A stretch of 64,000 bases of DNA from NCBI GenBank assembly GCA_965230185.1, contig OZ245995.1:4402001-4466000 (forward strand), in the 5' to 3' direction. The notes under the pieces are model-generated. The model saw nothing but the letters and a program-made list of their open reading frames with translations. It searched no databases and was not told where the DNA came from. This stretch comes from Motiliproteus sp965230185 (GTDB lineage: Bacteria; Pseudomonadota; Gammaproteobacteria; Pseudomonadales; Balneatricaceae). Below, one piece after another: positions 27,873 through 36,782 of the stretch (position 1 is its first letter; every line of letters begins with the position of its first letter). A program made the translations under genes and the position numbers.

Positions 27873-28725
27873 TAACGATAAAACCGCTCTGACCCTGATA
27901 GCAGTATCAGACCTTCACCTGGCATTCGACTCGCCCGACGATCTCTATCGCCTGCCGGTACCGGATAATGCCGATCTTGTCCTGATGGCCGGTGACATCA
28001 TGGATGGGTGTAAGCGCCAGTTTCTGGACTGGGTGCTGGAGTCCACGAACGGTAAGCCTGTGGTGATCACCCTGGGCAATCACGAGCTGTATGGCACTCG
28101 CCGTGATAAAGCGATCCAGGAGTGTCGGGCTGCGTTTACGGGTACCCATGTCCACTTTCAGCTCAACGAATCCATTGTCATCAATGGAATCCGAATCGCA
28201 GCCACGGACCTCTGGACCGACTTTCAGCTCGACGGCAACGCGCCGCTGGCTATGCGTGATGCCGAAGCCAAAATGAATGACTATCGGCGGATCCGCGTCA
28301 AAGTACGGGATGGCTACGGTGAGAGGTACCGGAAGCTTCGGGGCGTAGACACGCTGGGTTGGCATCAGGAGGCCCGGTATTTTATCGAGAAGACGCTGAA
28401 TGAGAGCGCCGAGCCGGTCGTGTTAATGACGCACACAGGCGTATCACGACAATGCACACCGCCAGAATACGCCGGAGATCCGCTCAATGCAGCCTTTAGC
28501 AGTAATCTTGAACCGCTGTTTGAGCAAGCCAGACAGGCGCCTGTGCTCTGTGTCTATGGGCATACGCATCGTCATATCTGCACGCGGTTAGATTCGGGGC
28601 CGGTGCTTTACAGCAACCAGCGTGGCTATGCCGGGCATGAGCGGATCGAGGGATACGATCCGAAGCGGTTGATCCGGATCAGCGAGAGCGGAGTGGTGAC
28701 GGTTGCCGGATATCCGGCGTTGTAG
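27865..28725 (+). CDS. Calcineurin-like metallophosphoesterase
   Basis: 286 aa. Motifs in order: SDLHLAF (Asp16, His18), AGDIMDG, LGNHELYG, MTHTG and YGHTHRH, a full set for the two-metal site. It belongs to the broad YfcE/Icc-like branch, distinct from the PPP-type enzyme three genes upstream. It is the last gene of the five-gene operon, with a hairpin terminator starting about 10 bp after the stop codon. Substrate unknown; cyclic nucleotides, nucleotide pyrophosphates or RNA ends are all possible. Confidence 0.8.
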   Translation: MTDNDKTALTLIAVSDLHLAFDSPDDLYRLPVPDNADLVLMAGDIMDGCKRQFLDWVLESTNGKPVVITLGNHELYGTRRDKAIQECRAAFTGTHVHFQLNESIVINGIRIAATDLWTDFQLDGNAPLAMRDAEAKMNDYRRIRVKVRDGYGERYRKLRGVDTLGWHQEARYFIEKTLNESAEPVVLMTHTGVSRQCTPPEYAGDPLNAAFSSNLEPLFEQARQAPVLCVYGHTHRHICTRLDSGPVLYSNQRGYAGHERIEGYDPKRLIRISESGVVTVAGYPAL

Positions 28726-28730
28726 CAATA

Positions 28731-28769
28731 AAAAAAGGCTCTGCGGCAGAGCCAGCAGAGCCTGATTTT
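28731..28769. terminator. Bidirectional hairpin terminator after the phosphoesterase operon
   Basis: GGCTCTGC at 28737 pairs with GCAGAGCC, which occurs twice (from 28745 and from 28755). A run of A on the left side and a T run (28766-28769) on the right allow termination on either strand. Confidence 0.75.
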
Positions 28770-29040
28770 CCGTGATCCCTATTATCAGTCTTCCGACTGC
28801 TTATCCCTGTCTTGCAGGGCGCTGGCCTCTGAGTGACATCCGAAGATTACGGAGCCTGATAGCCAACGGGAGGCGGGGTACCTTTCAATCCGAACGATCC
28901 CGCTCTTACTGCGGCTCAGTATAGCGGTTTTGAGAGGTCTTTTCTCCGTGCAATAATGAAGGACCAACCGTTGTCAGATAGATGTCCGAAAACTATCTTC
29001 TGATTCAACGTGTTACAACAATTACAGATATGGAAATCTT
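28770..29040. other. Intergenic region after the terminator
   Basis: Together with the terminator, about 315 bp separate the phosphoesterase operon from the next gene. I see no gene, only the terminator at its start. Confidence 0.4.
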
Positions 29041-29799
29041 ATGCGCTTCGGTCCCGACAAAATCATTGCCTGTCCCCACTGCGAAAAACCCGCTCGAAAG
29101 ACATCTCTGATGTCCGGCAACACCCTGGGATCAACTCTTTGGTCCGATGGTCAGCGTCTGTCGCCGATGTTGCTTCGTAACCCCTCGATCGTGAAGTGCG
29201 GTGACTGCGGCCGCGTGTACTGGCTATCCGACGCAACATTTCTTGGAGAATGCTCTCGAGAGGGAAAGCTGCTAGAACGTAGGGCCTGGAAAGAAGCTGG
29301 CTACATACAGGAGCCCGATGAAAAGGACTACTTCAGAGCACTGAAAGAGGGTCTGGCGGAAACAGCCGCTCAGGAACGGCACTTACGCATCCTGACCTGG
29401 TGGAAGAGCAATGAATCTCAACGCCGGTGTTATCCCAATCCGGAGCAAGCCATCGATACCAGCATGCGTCAGGACAATATTGCCGCATTGATCCCATTGC
29501 TGGATGAAGAGTCTCCGAAAGACCTGCTCATGAAGGCTGAAGCCTTGCGGCAATTAAGTCGCTTTGACGAAGCCCTGGTGATTCTGGAACAGATGACGTC
29601 ATCCGAGAGTCTTCCCGTTGTTCTCAAGCTGAAAAAGTACTGTGAGGAAAAGAACGGCTATCTCCAGTGCATCGAAGGCGATTTCGAGGAACTGTCTGAC
29701 CACGAGGAGCAGCCTGAAGAAGACGGAAACGATGCATTCTATATCCCCACGAGAACCGCACAGGCCCATCTGAACAAGCCGTGGTGGAAGCTTTGGTGA
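29041..29799 (+). CDS. Uncharacterised zinc-ribbon protein with helical C-terminus
   Basis: 252 aa. The N-terminus has two Cys pairs (CPHC at about residue 12 and CGDC about 45 residues later) that would form a zinc ribbon. The rest is helical and resembles TPR-like repeats (LLMKAEALRQLSRFDEALVILEQM), followed by an acidic region and a tryptophan-rich end (KPWWKLW). No membrane segment. It has its own terminator downstream and stands apart from the phosphoesterase operon by more than 300 bp. Function unknown; a scaffolding role is possible. Confidence 0.65.
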   Translation: MRFGPDKIIACPHCEKPARKTSLMSGNTLGSTLWSDGQRLSPMLLRNPSIVKCGDCGRVYWLSDATFLGECSREGKLLERRAWKEAGYIQEPDEKDYFRALKEGLAETAAQERHLRILTWWKSNESQRRCYPNPEQAIDTSMRQDNIAALIPLLDEESPKDLLMKAEALRQLSRFDEALVILEQMTSSESLPVVLKLKKYCEEKNGYLQCIEGDFEELSDHEEQPEEDGNDAFYIPTRTAQAHLNKPWWKLW

Positions 29800-29828
29800 T
29801 CCAGAAGCGTAAGAGAGGGGGCGTTAAA

Positions 29829-29860
29829 CTCCCGCTGGTGCGGGAGAACCGACGTTTTTA
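29829..29860 (+). terminator. Rho-independent terminator
   Basis: CTCCCGC (29829-29835), loop TGGT, GCGGGAG (29840-29846), then a short T run at about 29855-29860. It ends the zinc-ribbon gene. Confidence 0.7.
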
Positions 29861-29924
29861 GTGGTTCCTGCGATTGCCGCTGAACAGGATGCTGTCTGAT
29901 CAGGTCTGGATTTCTATAGTTTGC

Positions 29925-30479
29925 TCAGCCGGGCCGGTCGAGCTTTCTAAGCTCTTCTGCTGCCCTCTTAGCCACTGCTGCTGGCACATTGATATCATCG
30001 CTCCAGACAACCGAATCCCCGTCCAGAGTGCTCGCAATCACGCTGGTGCCGGTGAAACGATTCAGGCAGCGGATTCGCACAGAATCCAGATCCGGCTTCT
30101 CATCGGGAAACTGGAAGCCGGTGAAGAACAGCTGCCACTGTCCACAACTGCTTGTGAAAAACTGATCGATTTTGTTCTGAGATTGGTTCAGCTCATCGAT
30201 TGCTTCCCGCAGCTGCTTCCGGACCTGAAGCAACTCAGCATTACGGGCTTTGATCTCAGAATTTTTTGTGACCAGTTTCTTTTTCGTGTCAGCGAGATTT
30301 CGCTTCATTCGAACCGGGTCCAACGCCTTCAGTTTTTTAAGTTCGGCGCTTGTTTCTCTGAGTTCCAGTCTGACTTTACCCAGTTCAGACTCTGTCTTTG
30401 CTGCCTTTTTATCAACAGCAATTAATGCTTCAAGGCGATCGATACCCAATTGGTCAGGCATTACTACTTCTCGCGTCAT
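29925..30479 (-). CDS. Uncharacterised coiled-coil protein
   Basis: About 184 aa from ATG 30479; a second in-frame ATG at 30461 has a better purine-rich site and may be the true start. Residues 15-105 are a Lys/Glu/Leu-rich coiled coil. The C-terminal 80 residues look globular (SSCGQWQLFFTGFQFPD, then VRIRCLNRFTG). No family recognised. It is isolated, facing the zinc-ribbon gene across a terminator. Confidence 0.55.
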   Translation of the reverse strand: MTREVVMPDQLGIDRLEALIAVDKKAAKTESELGKVRLELRETSAELKKLKALDPVRMKRNLADTKKKLVTKNSEIKARNAELLQVRKQLREAIDELNQSQNKIDQFFTSSCGQWQLFFTGFQFPDEKPDLDSVRIRCLNRFTGTSVIASTLDGDSVVWSDDINVPAAVAKRAAEELRKLDRPG

Positions 30480-30515
30480 GGAGGATCTGAAGGTTATATC
30501 TGATATTTTAATCAA

Positions 30516-30852
30516 AATCTTATCCCGTTTTAATAAAAGACGATAAGTTTGATTCTCATGGGAGGAGATTTATATCAAACTTTTCTGTCATAAAAGCTCA
30601 TAGGGTACAATTTTTTGAAATTCTCATTATGTTATGACAACAACTCGTTTCAGGCATGGAGTCGCCCCAGGTTTTGATATGGCTATGAGTTCACTGTCAC
30701 ACGGTGTGACACACACCAGAAGTAGATTCCCGCAAAACGCCAGCAGGCATTGAAGGAGCGTTCACGGAGACCTGAGCACAGTTTTTTTGGCTCAGGATTT
30801 AAACCCCACCGCTGAATAATTAGCCGTGGGGCAATGCTACGCCACTGAATGA
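30516..30852. other. Intergenic region with a palindrome
   Basis: No gene seen. It contains the inverted repeat TGTCACAC-G-GTGTGACA at 30695-30711. Near 30772-30800 it also has CTGAGC/GCTCAG arms around a T-rich loop. Confidence 0.45.
30695..30711. promoter_or_regulatory. Palindrome, possible operator
   Basis: TGTCACAC (30695-30702) and GTGTGACA (30704-30711) are perfect complements around one G. It lies in an intergenic region near the mobilization genes; which protein would bind it is unknown. Confidence 0.45.
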
Positions 30853-31227
30853 TTACGGCTTGAGAACCGTCGCACCCTCCTGCTTCGTTTCATCAGCTTG
30901 ATGGGGCCGGTCCTGGGCGCCAGAGCCCTTGTTCGTTGGAGTCCGCTCTGAGCGTTTCGGCCAGTTCAACCTGGTTTGGCAGAAGGTACGCAACGATTGT
31001 TCCGAAACCTTCAGTCCAGTGTGCTCTTTGAGGAGCAGGACCAGCGTGGAATAAGGCAGCCCCTTCAACGCTTTGATTTCCTCCTTAAACACCTCCAGCC
31101 GGTCCTGCTGGGTAGGTTCCCGTGTGACGACTTCAAGTTCACCCCGCTTGATTTGCTGAACCACATTGGCAAAACCTTCTTTTTGCACCTTGAGCGCCTC
31201 AATAGAGAGTTTCTTCCGATAGGTCAT
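30853..31227 (-). CDS. Small basic protein next to the mobilization genes
   Basis: 124 aa from ATG 31227 (MTYRKKLSIEAL), preceded by GGGAAG; a longer in-frame version starting at 31290 is less likely. It has an N-terminal helical part, a central LPYSTLVLLLKEHTGLKVSEQSLRTF segment that resembles a DNA-binding helix pair, and a disordered polar tail. It is divergent from mobC, with the putative oriT between them. That position suits a relaxosome accessory factor or a repressor of the mob genes. No named family recognised. Confidence 0.55.
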   Translation of the reverse strand: MTYRKKLSIEALKVQKEGFANVVQQIKRGELEVVTREPTQQDRLEVFKEEIKALKGLPYSTLVLLLKEHTGLKVSEQSLRTFCQTRLNWPKRSERTPTNKGSGAQDRPHQADETKQEGATVLKP

Positions 31228-31755
31228 ATCTTTACTTCCCTGTAAAATATGGACGTTAATAAACAAATGCATCAGCATCAAGGCTGACACTCGCGACGAG
31301 TATAGAACAACAATTTAAAATGCCTTGTAATTATTTTTTGTTCAGAGAGCCCCCTGATTTTCGAGTCATTATCTTTACCGTTTAACTCATCCATAACTCT
31401 ATAGATATTAATCCTGCTGAGCATCCAACAAACAAATCAGATAGCACTCCTCACCCGGTTTTACTGGTTTATGTTGATCTCAATTAAATTTTTGCCACCC
31501 TTTTTCCGACAGTGGCTATACTCCTGGCGAATTGGACATTGAGGCACGTCGGAAAATGTATACGCCGCCCACTCACTGCGTGAGCGCCCGTCGAACATTT
31601 TCTGGTCCGCGCTTTAAGGGAGGCCCCTTAAAAATCCCCCAGTCCTCAAAACGATATATAAAGCGACATCACCGGGAAGCGGTGACGTGATGTCGCTGGC
31701 AGAACTGTTTGTTGACGGCAAGGAGCGCCGTTGAGATCAAGCTAAGGAAAGCATC
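31228..31755. other. Mobilization intergenic region, putative oriT
   Basis: About 530 bp between divergent mobilization genes. It holds at least three strong inverted repeats. CTCAC-TGC-GTGAG lies at 31572-31584. TTTAAGGG-AGGC-CCCTTAAA lies at 31613-31632. AGCGACATCAC (31662-31672) pairs with GTGATGTCGCT (31687-31697), with inner CACCG/CGGTG arms. Upstream it is AT-rich. This density of dyads right before mobC and the relaxase is what an origin of transfer looks like. The nic site cannot be named by eye. Confidence 0.55.
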
Positions 31756-32121
31756 ATGAGCAAGCCGACGACCCCACCGAAGAAAAGTGTGGTAATAACC
31801 TTTCGCATTACCGAAGCCCAGCATCAGGGTCTGTTGGAAAAATGCAGAAACAGCACCGGTCAACTGACGATCAAGCCCAGTGATCTGGCTCGCGCCAGCA
31901 CCTTAGGCGCCACCACCATCCAGCCAAAAGACCCTGAACTCGAGCGCTATCGCATCGCCACCGCCGCTCGCATCGGTAACAACCTGAACCAGATCGCCCA
32001 CCAGGTCAACAGCGCCAATCTTAAGGGACGTGTCAACGATCAGCTCTTTGAGGATGTCATCGCGGAGCTGCAACACCTGCAATGCGAGTTTGCAGCGTTG
32101 CTCGCGCCTCTGGACGCATAG
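31756..32121 (+). CDS. mobC: MobC-type relaxosome accessory protein
   Basis: 121 aa. An N-terminal ribbon-helix-helix-like stretch (KKSVVITFRITEAQHQGLLEKC) is followed by the MobC signature RIGNNLNQIAHQVNSA. MobC proteins bind oriT and help strand opening for the relaxase. ATG 31756 follows AAGGAAAG. The relaxase gene begins 11 bp after its stop, so the two are co-transcribed. Confidence 0.8.
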   Translation: MSKPTTPPKKSVVITFRITEAQHQGLLEKCRNSTGQLTIKPSDLARASTLGATTIQPKDPELERYRIATAARIGNNLNQIAHQVNSANLKGRVNDQLFEDVIAELQHLQCEFAALLAPLDA

Positions 32122-32132
32122 GAGGGTGCCGC

Positions 32133-33668
32133 ATGGCGATCATTCGACTGGAACGTCGACAGGACGGTATCAAGGAGTACCTGCTTTACGGCAGAAAACA
32201 AGGTAACGGATACACTCGTGACCAGCTGGATAAGCGGGTTTCCATCTGGGGGGACCTGAATAGGCTCGACGACACGATTCAATACTCACTGAGCAACAAG
32301 CGTTGGAAAGCCAACTACCTGAACATAGTCATCGGCTTTACCGACCGTGACTGGCAGCAGATCAAAGACCAGCCCGAGCGCTGGCCGGACATGGTCAAAG
32401 AGCAACTGAACCATTACTTTCCGGCTGCCTGCCTGGATAACATTATCGCTTACGCAGAGTTACACCTTCCCAAGATTCAGCGCGGCGAGGATGTGACGAC
32501 CGGGGCTTATTATGATCGTCATTACCACCTCCACATCTCAGCCTGTCTGTTCAATCCGGAAACGGGTAATCAGCATGCCGTGCTCCCCTATCACCAGCAC
32601 GTTGACGCCGCCTGGCAGAGCCTCTGGTGCAATAAGCATGGATTTGATGATCCTAAAGACCATCGTCGTGCTCATCTGCCATCACTGGAAGAATTGATCG
32701 GCCGTTATCGAGCCGTATCTCAAAACACCGAAAAACCTACTTCGACAAATTCTATCCGCAGGGTCCTGCGAGACTATCTGATGGAGAAATTTGATCCCCA
32801 GATAAAAACCAGAGCCGCGGTAGAAGAGTGGCTTCACAGACAACCGGCTGTCAAGGAGGTGCGATGGGTTAACACTCAGAGAAATCGATATTTCAAGGTC
32901 ACGTTCCAGCACGACAGGCTTTGCAGAGAACCGGTCACACTGAATGTTCGCGGCAAAGGACTGGAGGCCATCGAGCGGTGTTACTACCAACCTCAGGAAG
33001 TGATGCCATCACGCCTTCTTTTAACTGGGTCAAAAATAAGCTCGCCCCCCTCTCCCGCCAGCCTCCAAAAGTGCGTTGATAACTACACGCAGTGGTTTTT
33101 GGAGAGCCGATATCAAAAGAAGCCGAAACAGTCACCCCGTCCTGTTTCGGGTTCTCAGTATCACCAGAAACAACAACTATGGCTCGCCGGATTACGGCGT
33201 GGATCCCGAAAGCTGCAACAAATAGCCATGAGTCTTATACAGCGATTCAGGCAATGGAAAAACGCCAGGCTACCTGTTGCTTACTCTGTGGATCCAGAGC
33301 TGACCTGCTCAGCACTGGATGCAGCTGCACAGCGCATCCGTGTTAAACAGCGCCTCCAACACAAATCATTGCCGCTTGCCGTCTTCAACAGGCTTCCGGC
33401 GGTGAAGTTGCTGACGTTGCTAGAAGCCAGATTGAAGCTGGAACCGTCACGGTATGAGGTCACCGAACAGAATAATATCCGGGATCGTCGAAACCCCGCC
33501 CTGATCTATTCGACCCTCGAATTCCTAACCAATAGATGTCACCTGGAAGAACTGGAGATACAGGATCTGCTCGCCCCCCTTGTCGCTGAAACCCACAGGC
33601 AACAGGAACAGCAGACGACCAAGCATCCGACGAGGCACAAAGCGCCGCGTGGAACGACGATTGACTGA
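32133..33668 (+). CDS. Relaxase (mobilization nuclease)
   Basis: 511 aa from ATG 32133, preceded by AGGAGGG. The histidine motif of relaxases is visible as DRHYHLHIS (His130, His132, His134). A catalytic tyrosine is probably one of those in the first 60 residues. The C-terminal half is basic and low in conservation. With mobC and the repeats upstream this is a mobilization cassette. No type IV secretion genes are present, so the element would depend on a helper plasmid or ICE. The MOB class could not be assigned. Confidence 0.75.
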   Translation: MAIIRLERRQDGIKEYLLYGRKQGNGYTRDQLDKRVSIWGDLNRLDDTIQYSLSNKRWKANYLNIVIGFTDRDWQQIKDQPERWPDMVKEQLNHYFPAACLDNIIAYAELHLPKIQRGEDVTTGAYYDRHYHLHISACLFNPETGNQHAVLPYHQHVDAAWQSLWCNKHGFDDPKDHRRAHLPSLEELIGRYRAVSQNTEKPTSTNSIRRVLRDYLMEKFDPQIKTRAAVEEWLHRQPAVKEVRWVNTQRNRYFKVTFQHDRLCREPVTLNVRGKGLEAIERCYYQPQEVMPSRLLLTGSKISSPPSPASLQKCVDNYTQWFLESRYQKKPKQSPRPVSGSQYHQKQQLWLAGLRRGSRKLQQIAMSLIQRFRQWKNARLPVAYSVDPELTCSALDAAAQRIRVKQRLQHKSLPLAVFNRLPAVKLLTLLEARLKLEPSRYEVTEQNNIRDRRNPALIYSTLEFLTNRCHLEELEIQDLLAPLVAETHRQQEQQTTKHPTRHKAPRGTTID

Positions 33669-33907
33669 GAGAAAGTACATCAGTGATAGCTCTGCGTTGA
33701 CAGCGAGCTTTCCTGCCGTTTTTTTGCCGGGCGTTGAATCGCCCGGTACTGCGTGCCCAGGCCGTAGCATACCCTCCTTGAGCGTCAGGACACCGGGATG
33801 GATTCATCTCTCAGCGAACCTAGCGAGTCATTGCCCCAGCCCTGTGGTACTTGATGATTTAAGTCTCCCGTATTTAGTGCCACTGTATTTGGGGAGGGGT
33901 CACGACT

Positions 33908-34387
33908 TCAGCCATTACTTGGATAATCGAGCGGTAACCGGCTAGATGACTTCAATTCTCTGAGGGAAAGATTGGATTGTATGGCGGAGACACCTGGCAA
34001 CTTTCGCAGTACGCGTTCAACGAAGCGGCTGTAATCATCAAGATCTCTGGCTACGACCTGTAGCAGGAAATCTGCGTTCCCAGTAGTGTTGTGGCATGAA
34101 AGTACGTTGGTCGAGGACTGGATGATTGCTTCAAAGGCTCGGGTTGTATCTTCATCATGCTCGGTACATGTGATTTGAACGAACGCCATAACCCCAAGCC
34201 CCAGCTTTCGACGGTTTAGGTTAGCCTGATAGTCTTCGATAAAGCCGTCCTCTTCTAACCGTTTAAGTCGCCTCCAGCAAGGGCTTTCGCTCTGGGATAA
34301 CGCTAAGGCTAGCTTCGAGTTAGTCAGGCGGCCATCTTTTTGCAAAAGCTCCAAAATACCAATATCAACCCTGTCAATCTACTTCAT
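33908..34387 (-). pseudogene. Lrp/AsnC-family regulator with amber at codon 3
   Basis: The open frame from the TTG at 34354 gives 148 aa with an Lrp-type HTH (SKLALALSQSESPCWRRLKRLEEDGFI) and the ligand-binding RAM domain. The natural start is evidently ATG 34387, but the reading is ATG-AAG-TAG (stop at 34379-34381), then IDRVDIGILELLQKDGRL as expected for the family. One base change thus removes the first 11 residues, including part of helix 1, unless translation starts at the internal TTG. It is divergent from a LysE exporter gene, a usual pairing in which Lrp-type proteins control amino-acid export. Confidence 0.7.
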
Positions 34388-34555
34388 GGGTGGGTTCTAC
34401 CTAATTTGCCGTTATATTCGGAAGACTATTTCCATTTACCGATTTATTCAATGGATAAAAGCAAGGTAATTTCCGCCAGGGACCGTAACATAGCGGTTGT
34501 ACATTTCGTGCGATAGCTTCGCTGGTAACGACTAAAACACACGGATATAGAACTT

Positions 34556-35179
34556 ATGGAAACAGAGCTTTGGCTGACATTTGCAGCGGCTTCCCTGCTG
34601 ATCTCGATTTCGCCAGGTGCTGGGGCTGTGAACACAATGAGTAATGGCCTTCAGTACGGCGTAAAGCAAACACTACCTGCCATCTTTGGATTGCAACTGG
34701 GTTATGCAATTCAGATTGCTCTAGTGGGGGTTGGTCTCGGAGCGTTGCTGGCGTCGTCAACTTTGGCCTTCGAAGCCATCAAATGGCTCGGGGTGGGTTA
34801 TCTGGTCTGACTGGGATATAAGAAATGGACCCAAAAACCGCTGCCGTTAGAACCGGTGGCGTTGCAAAAAGAATATGCGAAGAAGCAGTTTTGGGTAGCC
34901 ACCCTTGTCAACCTGACGAATCCTAAAGCAACAGTTTTTTTGCTGGCTCTGTTTCCCCAGTTTATAGATCAAACTGCTGCAGCTGATCTTACTCAGTATA
35001 TGGTTATGGGTATAACGCTCATTGTTGCTGATGTCATCGTTATGGTCGGGTACGCCAGCTTAGCAGCGCAGCTATCCCCTGTGATGCAAAGTGAAAGACT
35101 ACAGCGTATTCAAAACCGTATGTTTGGGGGGATGTTTGTAGGCGCTGCAACATTAATGGCAGGTTATAGAAGCAGTTAG
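34556..35179 (+). pseudogene. LysE/RhtB-family amino-acid exporter with in-frame TGA
   Basis: The frame reads METELWLTFAAASLLISISPG, a typical LysE start, up to GVGYLV, then TGA at 34808-34810, then LGYKKW and on through NPKATVFLLALFPQFI to the normal C-terminus. Related proteins have Trp at the stop position, so TGG to TGA is the likely change. Otherwise the 207-residue protein is complete. LysE/RhtB carriers export amino acids such as lysine, arginine or homoserine lactone. Its regulator gene next door is damaged as well. Confidence 0.75.
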
Positions 35180-35377
35180 GCCTGTTGATTTATTCTTGAG
35201 TGGTGGGCAGCGTTTCGATTTTGGAGCGAGATCAATCGAAGGTTAAGGAAGGTTGAGCAACGCTTCAGTGTCGGTGCTGTCTCCCATCCAACCGCACATC
35301 GATGTCCGAAAAGGGCATAAAGCGGATATCAAAAGAACATGTCAAAGTCCGATGGACTTCAATTGTGAATGTACGGC

Positions 35378-35986
35378 TTAGACAGGAGCCAAAACCATCT
35401 TAGCTCGGAACGCCAGGTCTGCTTCTTTAGCAACGCTATCTAACTCTGCTCTTGCCCTTAAAACGTGCCCCTGGCGAAGATCGAACAGAAGTTGTGCCCT
35501 CTGTAGAGAGGGGAAACTGTCAGGTAGATTGCCTAGAATTTTCTCTTTTTCAAAGCGCTGTGCAAGGCGCTCATCAGCACCGGTAATCGCTTCCTGTAAC
35601 CGCTCAGTCGCCCCTTCAACCTGCCCTGCTGTAGTCGAAACACAAGAGCCAATAAAGCAGCCTTTTGGGCCATCCTGGTTCTGGCTGGCGTATTCAATGG
35701 CAGCTTTCAAAAAGGCTATCACGGCCTTTTCGATATCGGACTCAGAATCAAAAGCTACGAGTGGTGCACAGCCATCGTCATTGGAGTAACGATCAATCGC
35801 CTCTAAATATAGCTTGTGCTTGTCGCCAAAGACTGAATACAAACTAGGGGCGTTGATTCCCATGGCCTCAGTCAGATCTCTCATCGATGTGCCGTCATAA
35901 CCTTTCTCCCAAAACACTTTGATAGCTACTTGTAGCGCTTGGTCCCGGTCAAAACTTCTAGGCCGTCCAGTCTTCTTTTTTAGCAT
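35378..35986 (-). CDS. TetR-family transcriptional regulator
   Basis: 202 aa. The N-terminal TetR helix-turn-helix is clear (ALQVAIKVFWEKGYDGTSMRD, then GINAPSLYSVFGDKHKLYLEAI). The C-terminal ligand domain resembles the AcrR/YcdC-like groups. It is divergent from an NTF2-like gene. Two copies of CGTTACAAAAC in the shared promoter region are likely binding sites. Confidence 0.8.
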   Translation of the reverse strand: MLKKKTGRPRSFDRDQALQVAIKVFWEKGYDGTSMRDLTEAMGINAPSLYSVFGDKHKLYLEAIDRYSNDDGCAPLVAFDSESDIEKAVIAFLKAAIEYASQNQDGPKGCFIGSCVSTTAGQVEGATERLQEAITGADERLAQRFEKEKILGNLPDSFPSLQRAQLLFDLRQGHVLRARAELDSVAKEADLAFRAKMVLAPV

Positions 35987-35988
35987 TC

Positions 35989-36051
35989 GTTACAAAACCT
36001 ATTGACACCATCTCTATTCTGAAGATAGTTTAATAACAAGCGTTACAAAAC
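35989..36051. promoter_or_regulatory. Direct repeats in the TetR/NTF2 divergent promoter
   Basis: CGTTACAAAAC occurs at 35989-35999 and again at 36041-36051, 52 bp apart. The first copy touches the TetR start codon, suggesting autorepression. Confidence 0.55.
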
Positions 36052-36115
36052 GCAACAATCAGACCCCTGGAATAGGCCCAACCAGCTAAGTATCTACAGA
36101 CTCATGAGGTAACAA

Positions 36116-36520
36116 GTGACCAAAGCAACACATACGACAGAAGCAATCAGAGCAGCTATGGAGCACCTGATTGATCGTGCAACCAACTTCGATGTTGAGG
36201 CACTGCAAACGATCTACCACGAGGACTTTCACACCACCCTGGTCATGCCTGACAACACTGTCATGACTTACAACAAGGACGAGTTTATCGCCCACTTTGC
36301 TGAACAGGCGGAAGAAGGCAAAACACAGCTCAATACCTGGGCTGACTGGCATGATTTTCATGTCTTAGGCGACACGGCGGTATGTGTCTTAACGCGAAAA
36401 CACAGCGGAATGAACGGAGAAGAGATGAAGTTGCTATGCAACATCGAGTTCCGTTTTGAGGATGATTGCTGGCAAGTCATTCGTGAACAAATTTTCCTTC
36501 GCCCACTTTCCGAATCCTAA
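36116..36520 (+). CDS. NTF2/SnoaL-like protein
   Basis: 134 aa from a GTG at 36116. The helix-strand order and the DFHTTLVMPDNT and FRFEDDCWQVIREQ blocks fit the NTF2-like/SnoaL-DUF4440 fold of small cone-shaped proteins with a ligand pocket. It may be an enzyme (isomerase-like) or a binding protein; the fold is too general to say. Likely controlled by the divergent TetR protein. Confidence 0.65.
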   Translation: MTKATHTTEAIRAAMEHLIDRATNFDVEALQTIYHEDFHTTLVMPDNTVMTYNKDEFIAHFAEQAEEGKTQLNTWADWHDFHVLGDTAVCVLTRKHSGMNGEEMKLLCNIEFRFEDDCWQVIREQIFLRPLSES

Positions 36521-36739
36521 GCCGATAAAGCCGGATAATGCTTGCTGGCTGATCTGGCTTCGAAACTCTGGCTGTTACTTCCCTTTGCGAAATCCGAAGT
36601 ATTTACCACAAAGCCCGTAATGGCTTCGTGTAGGAGCCCCCTCCCCGCATTTGCGGTCCGGGTACCCAGCACCTGAAAGCCGCCCGGGACCGACAATTCA
36701 ATCGGCTATTCATTGCAAATCCTCCAGTAACGACAGAGA

Positions 36740-36756
36740 GGGGCCCTGAGGGCCCC
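36740..36756 (-). terminator. GC hairpin downstream of the integrase
   Basis: GGGGCCC-TGA-GGGCCCC, 27 bp after the integrase stop. No T-tract follows, so efficiency as a terminator is uncertain. Confidence 0.4.
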
Positions 36757-36782
36757 AACTGAATAGTCAAGCCGCCTGGAGC

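Noticed and set aside
33726..33750. GC-rich hairpin (CCGGGCG/CGCCCGG) as terminator of the relaxase gene
   Set aside because: The T run lies on the 5' side of the hairpin on the plus strand, and a poly-A follows it on the minus strand, so it does not have terminator form in either direction.
1..35179. Stop-codon recoding, because TAG and TGA interrupt several otherwise good genes
   Set aside because: The replaced residues differ (Gln, Lys, Trp), TAA/TAG/TGA all end intact genes normally elsewhere in the window, and frameshifts occur as well; simple gene decay or sequencing error explains it better.
36617..36680. GC-rich stretch before the integrase end as an att site
   Set aside because: No similarity to the tRNA-Ser fragment at 38784 and no direct repeat found.
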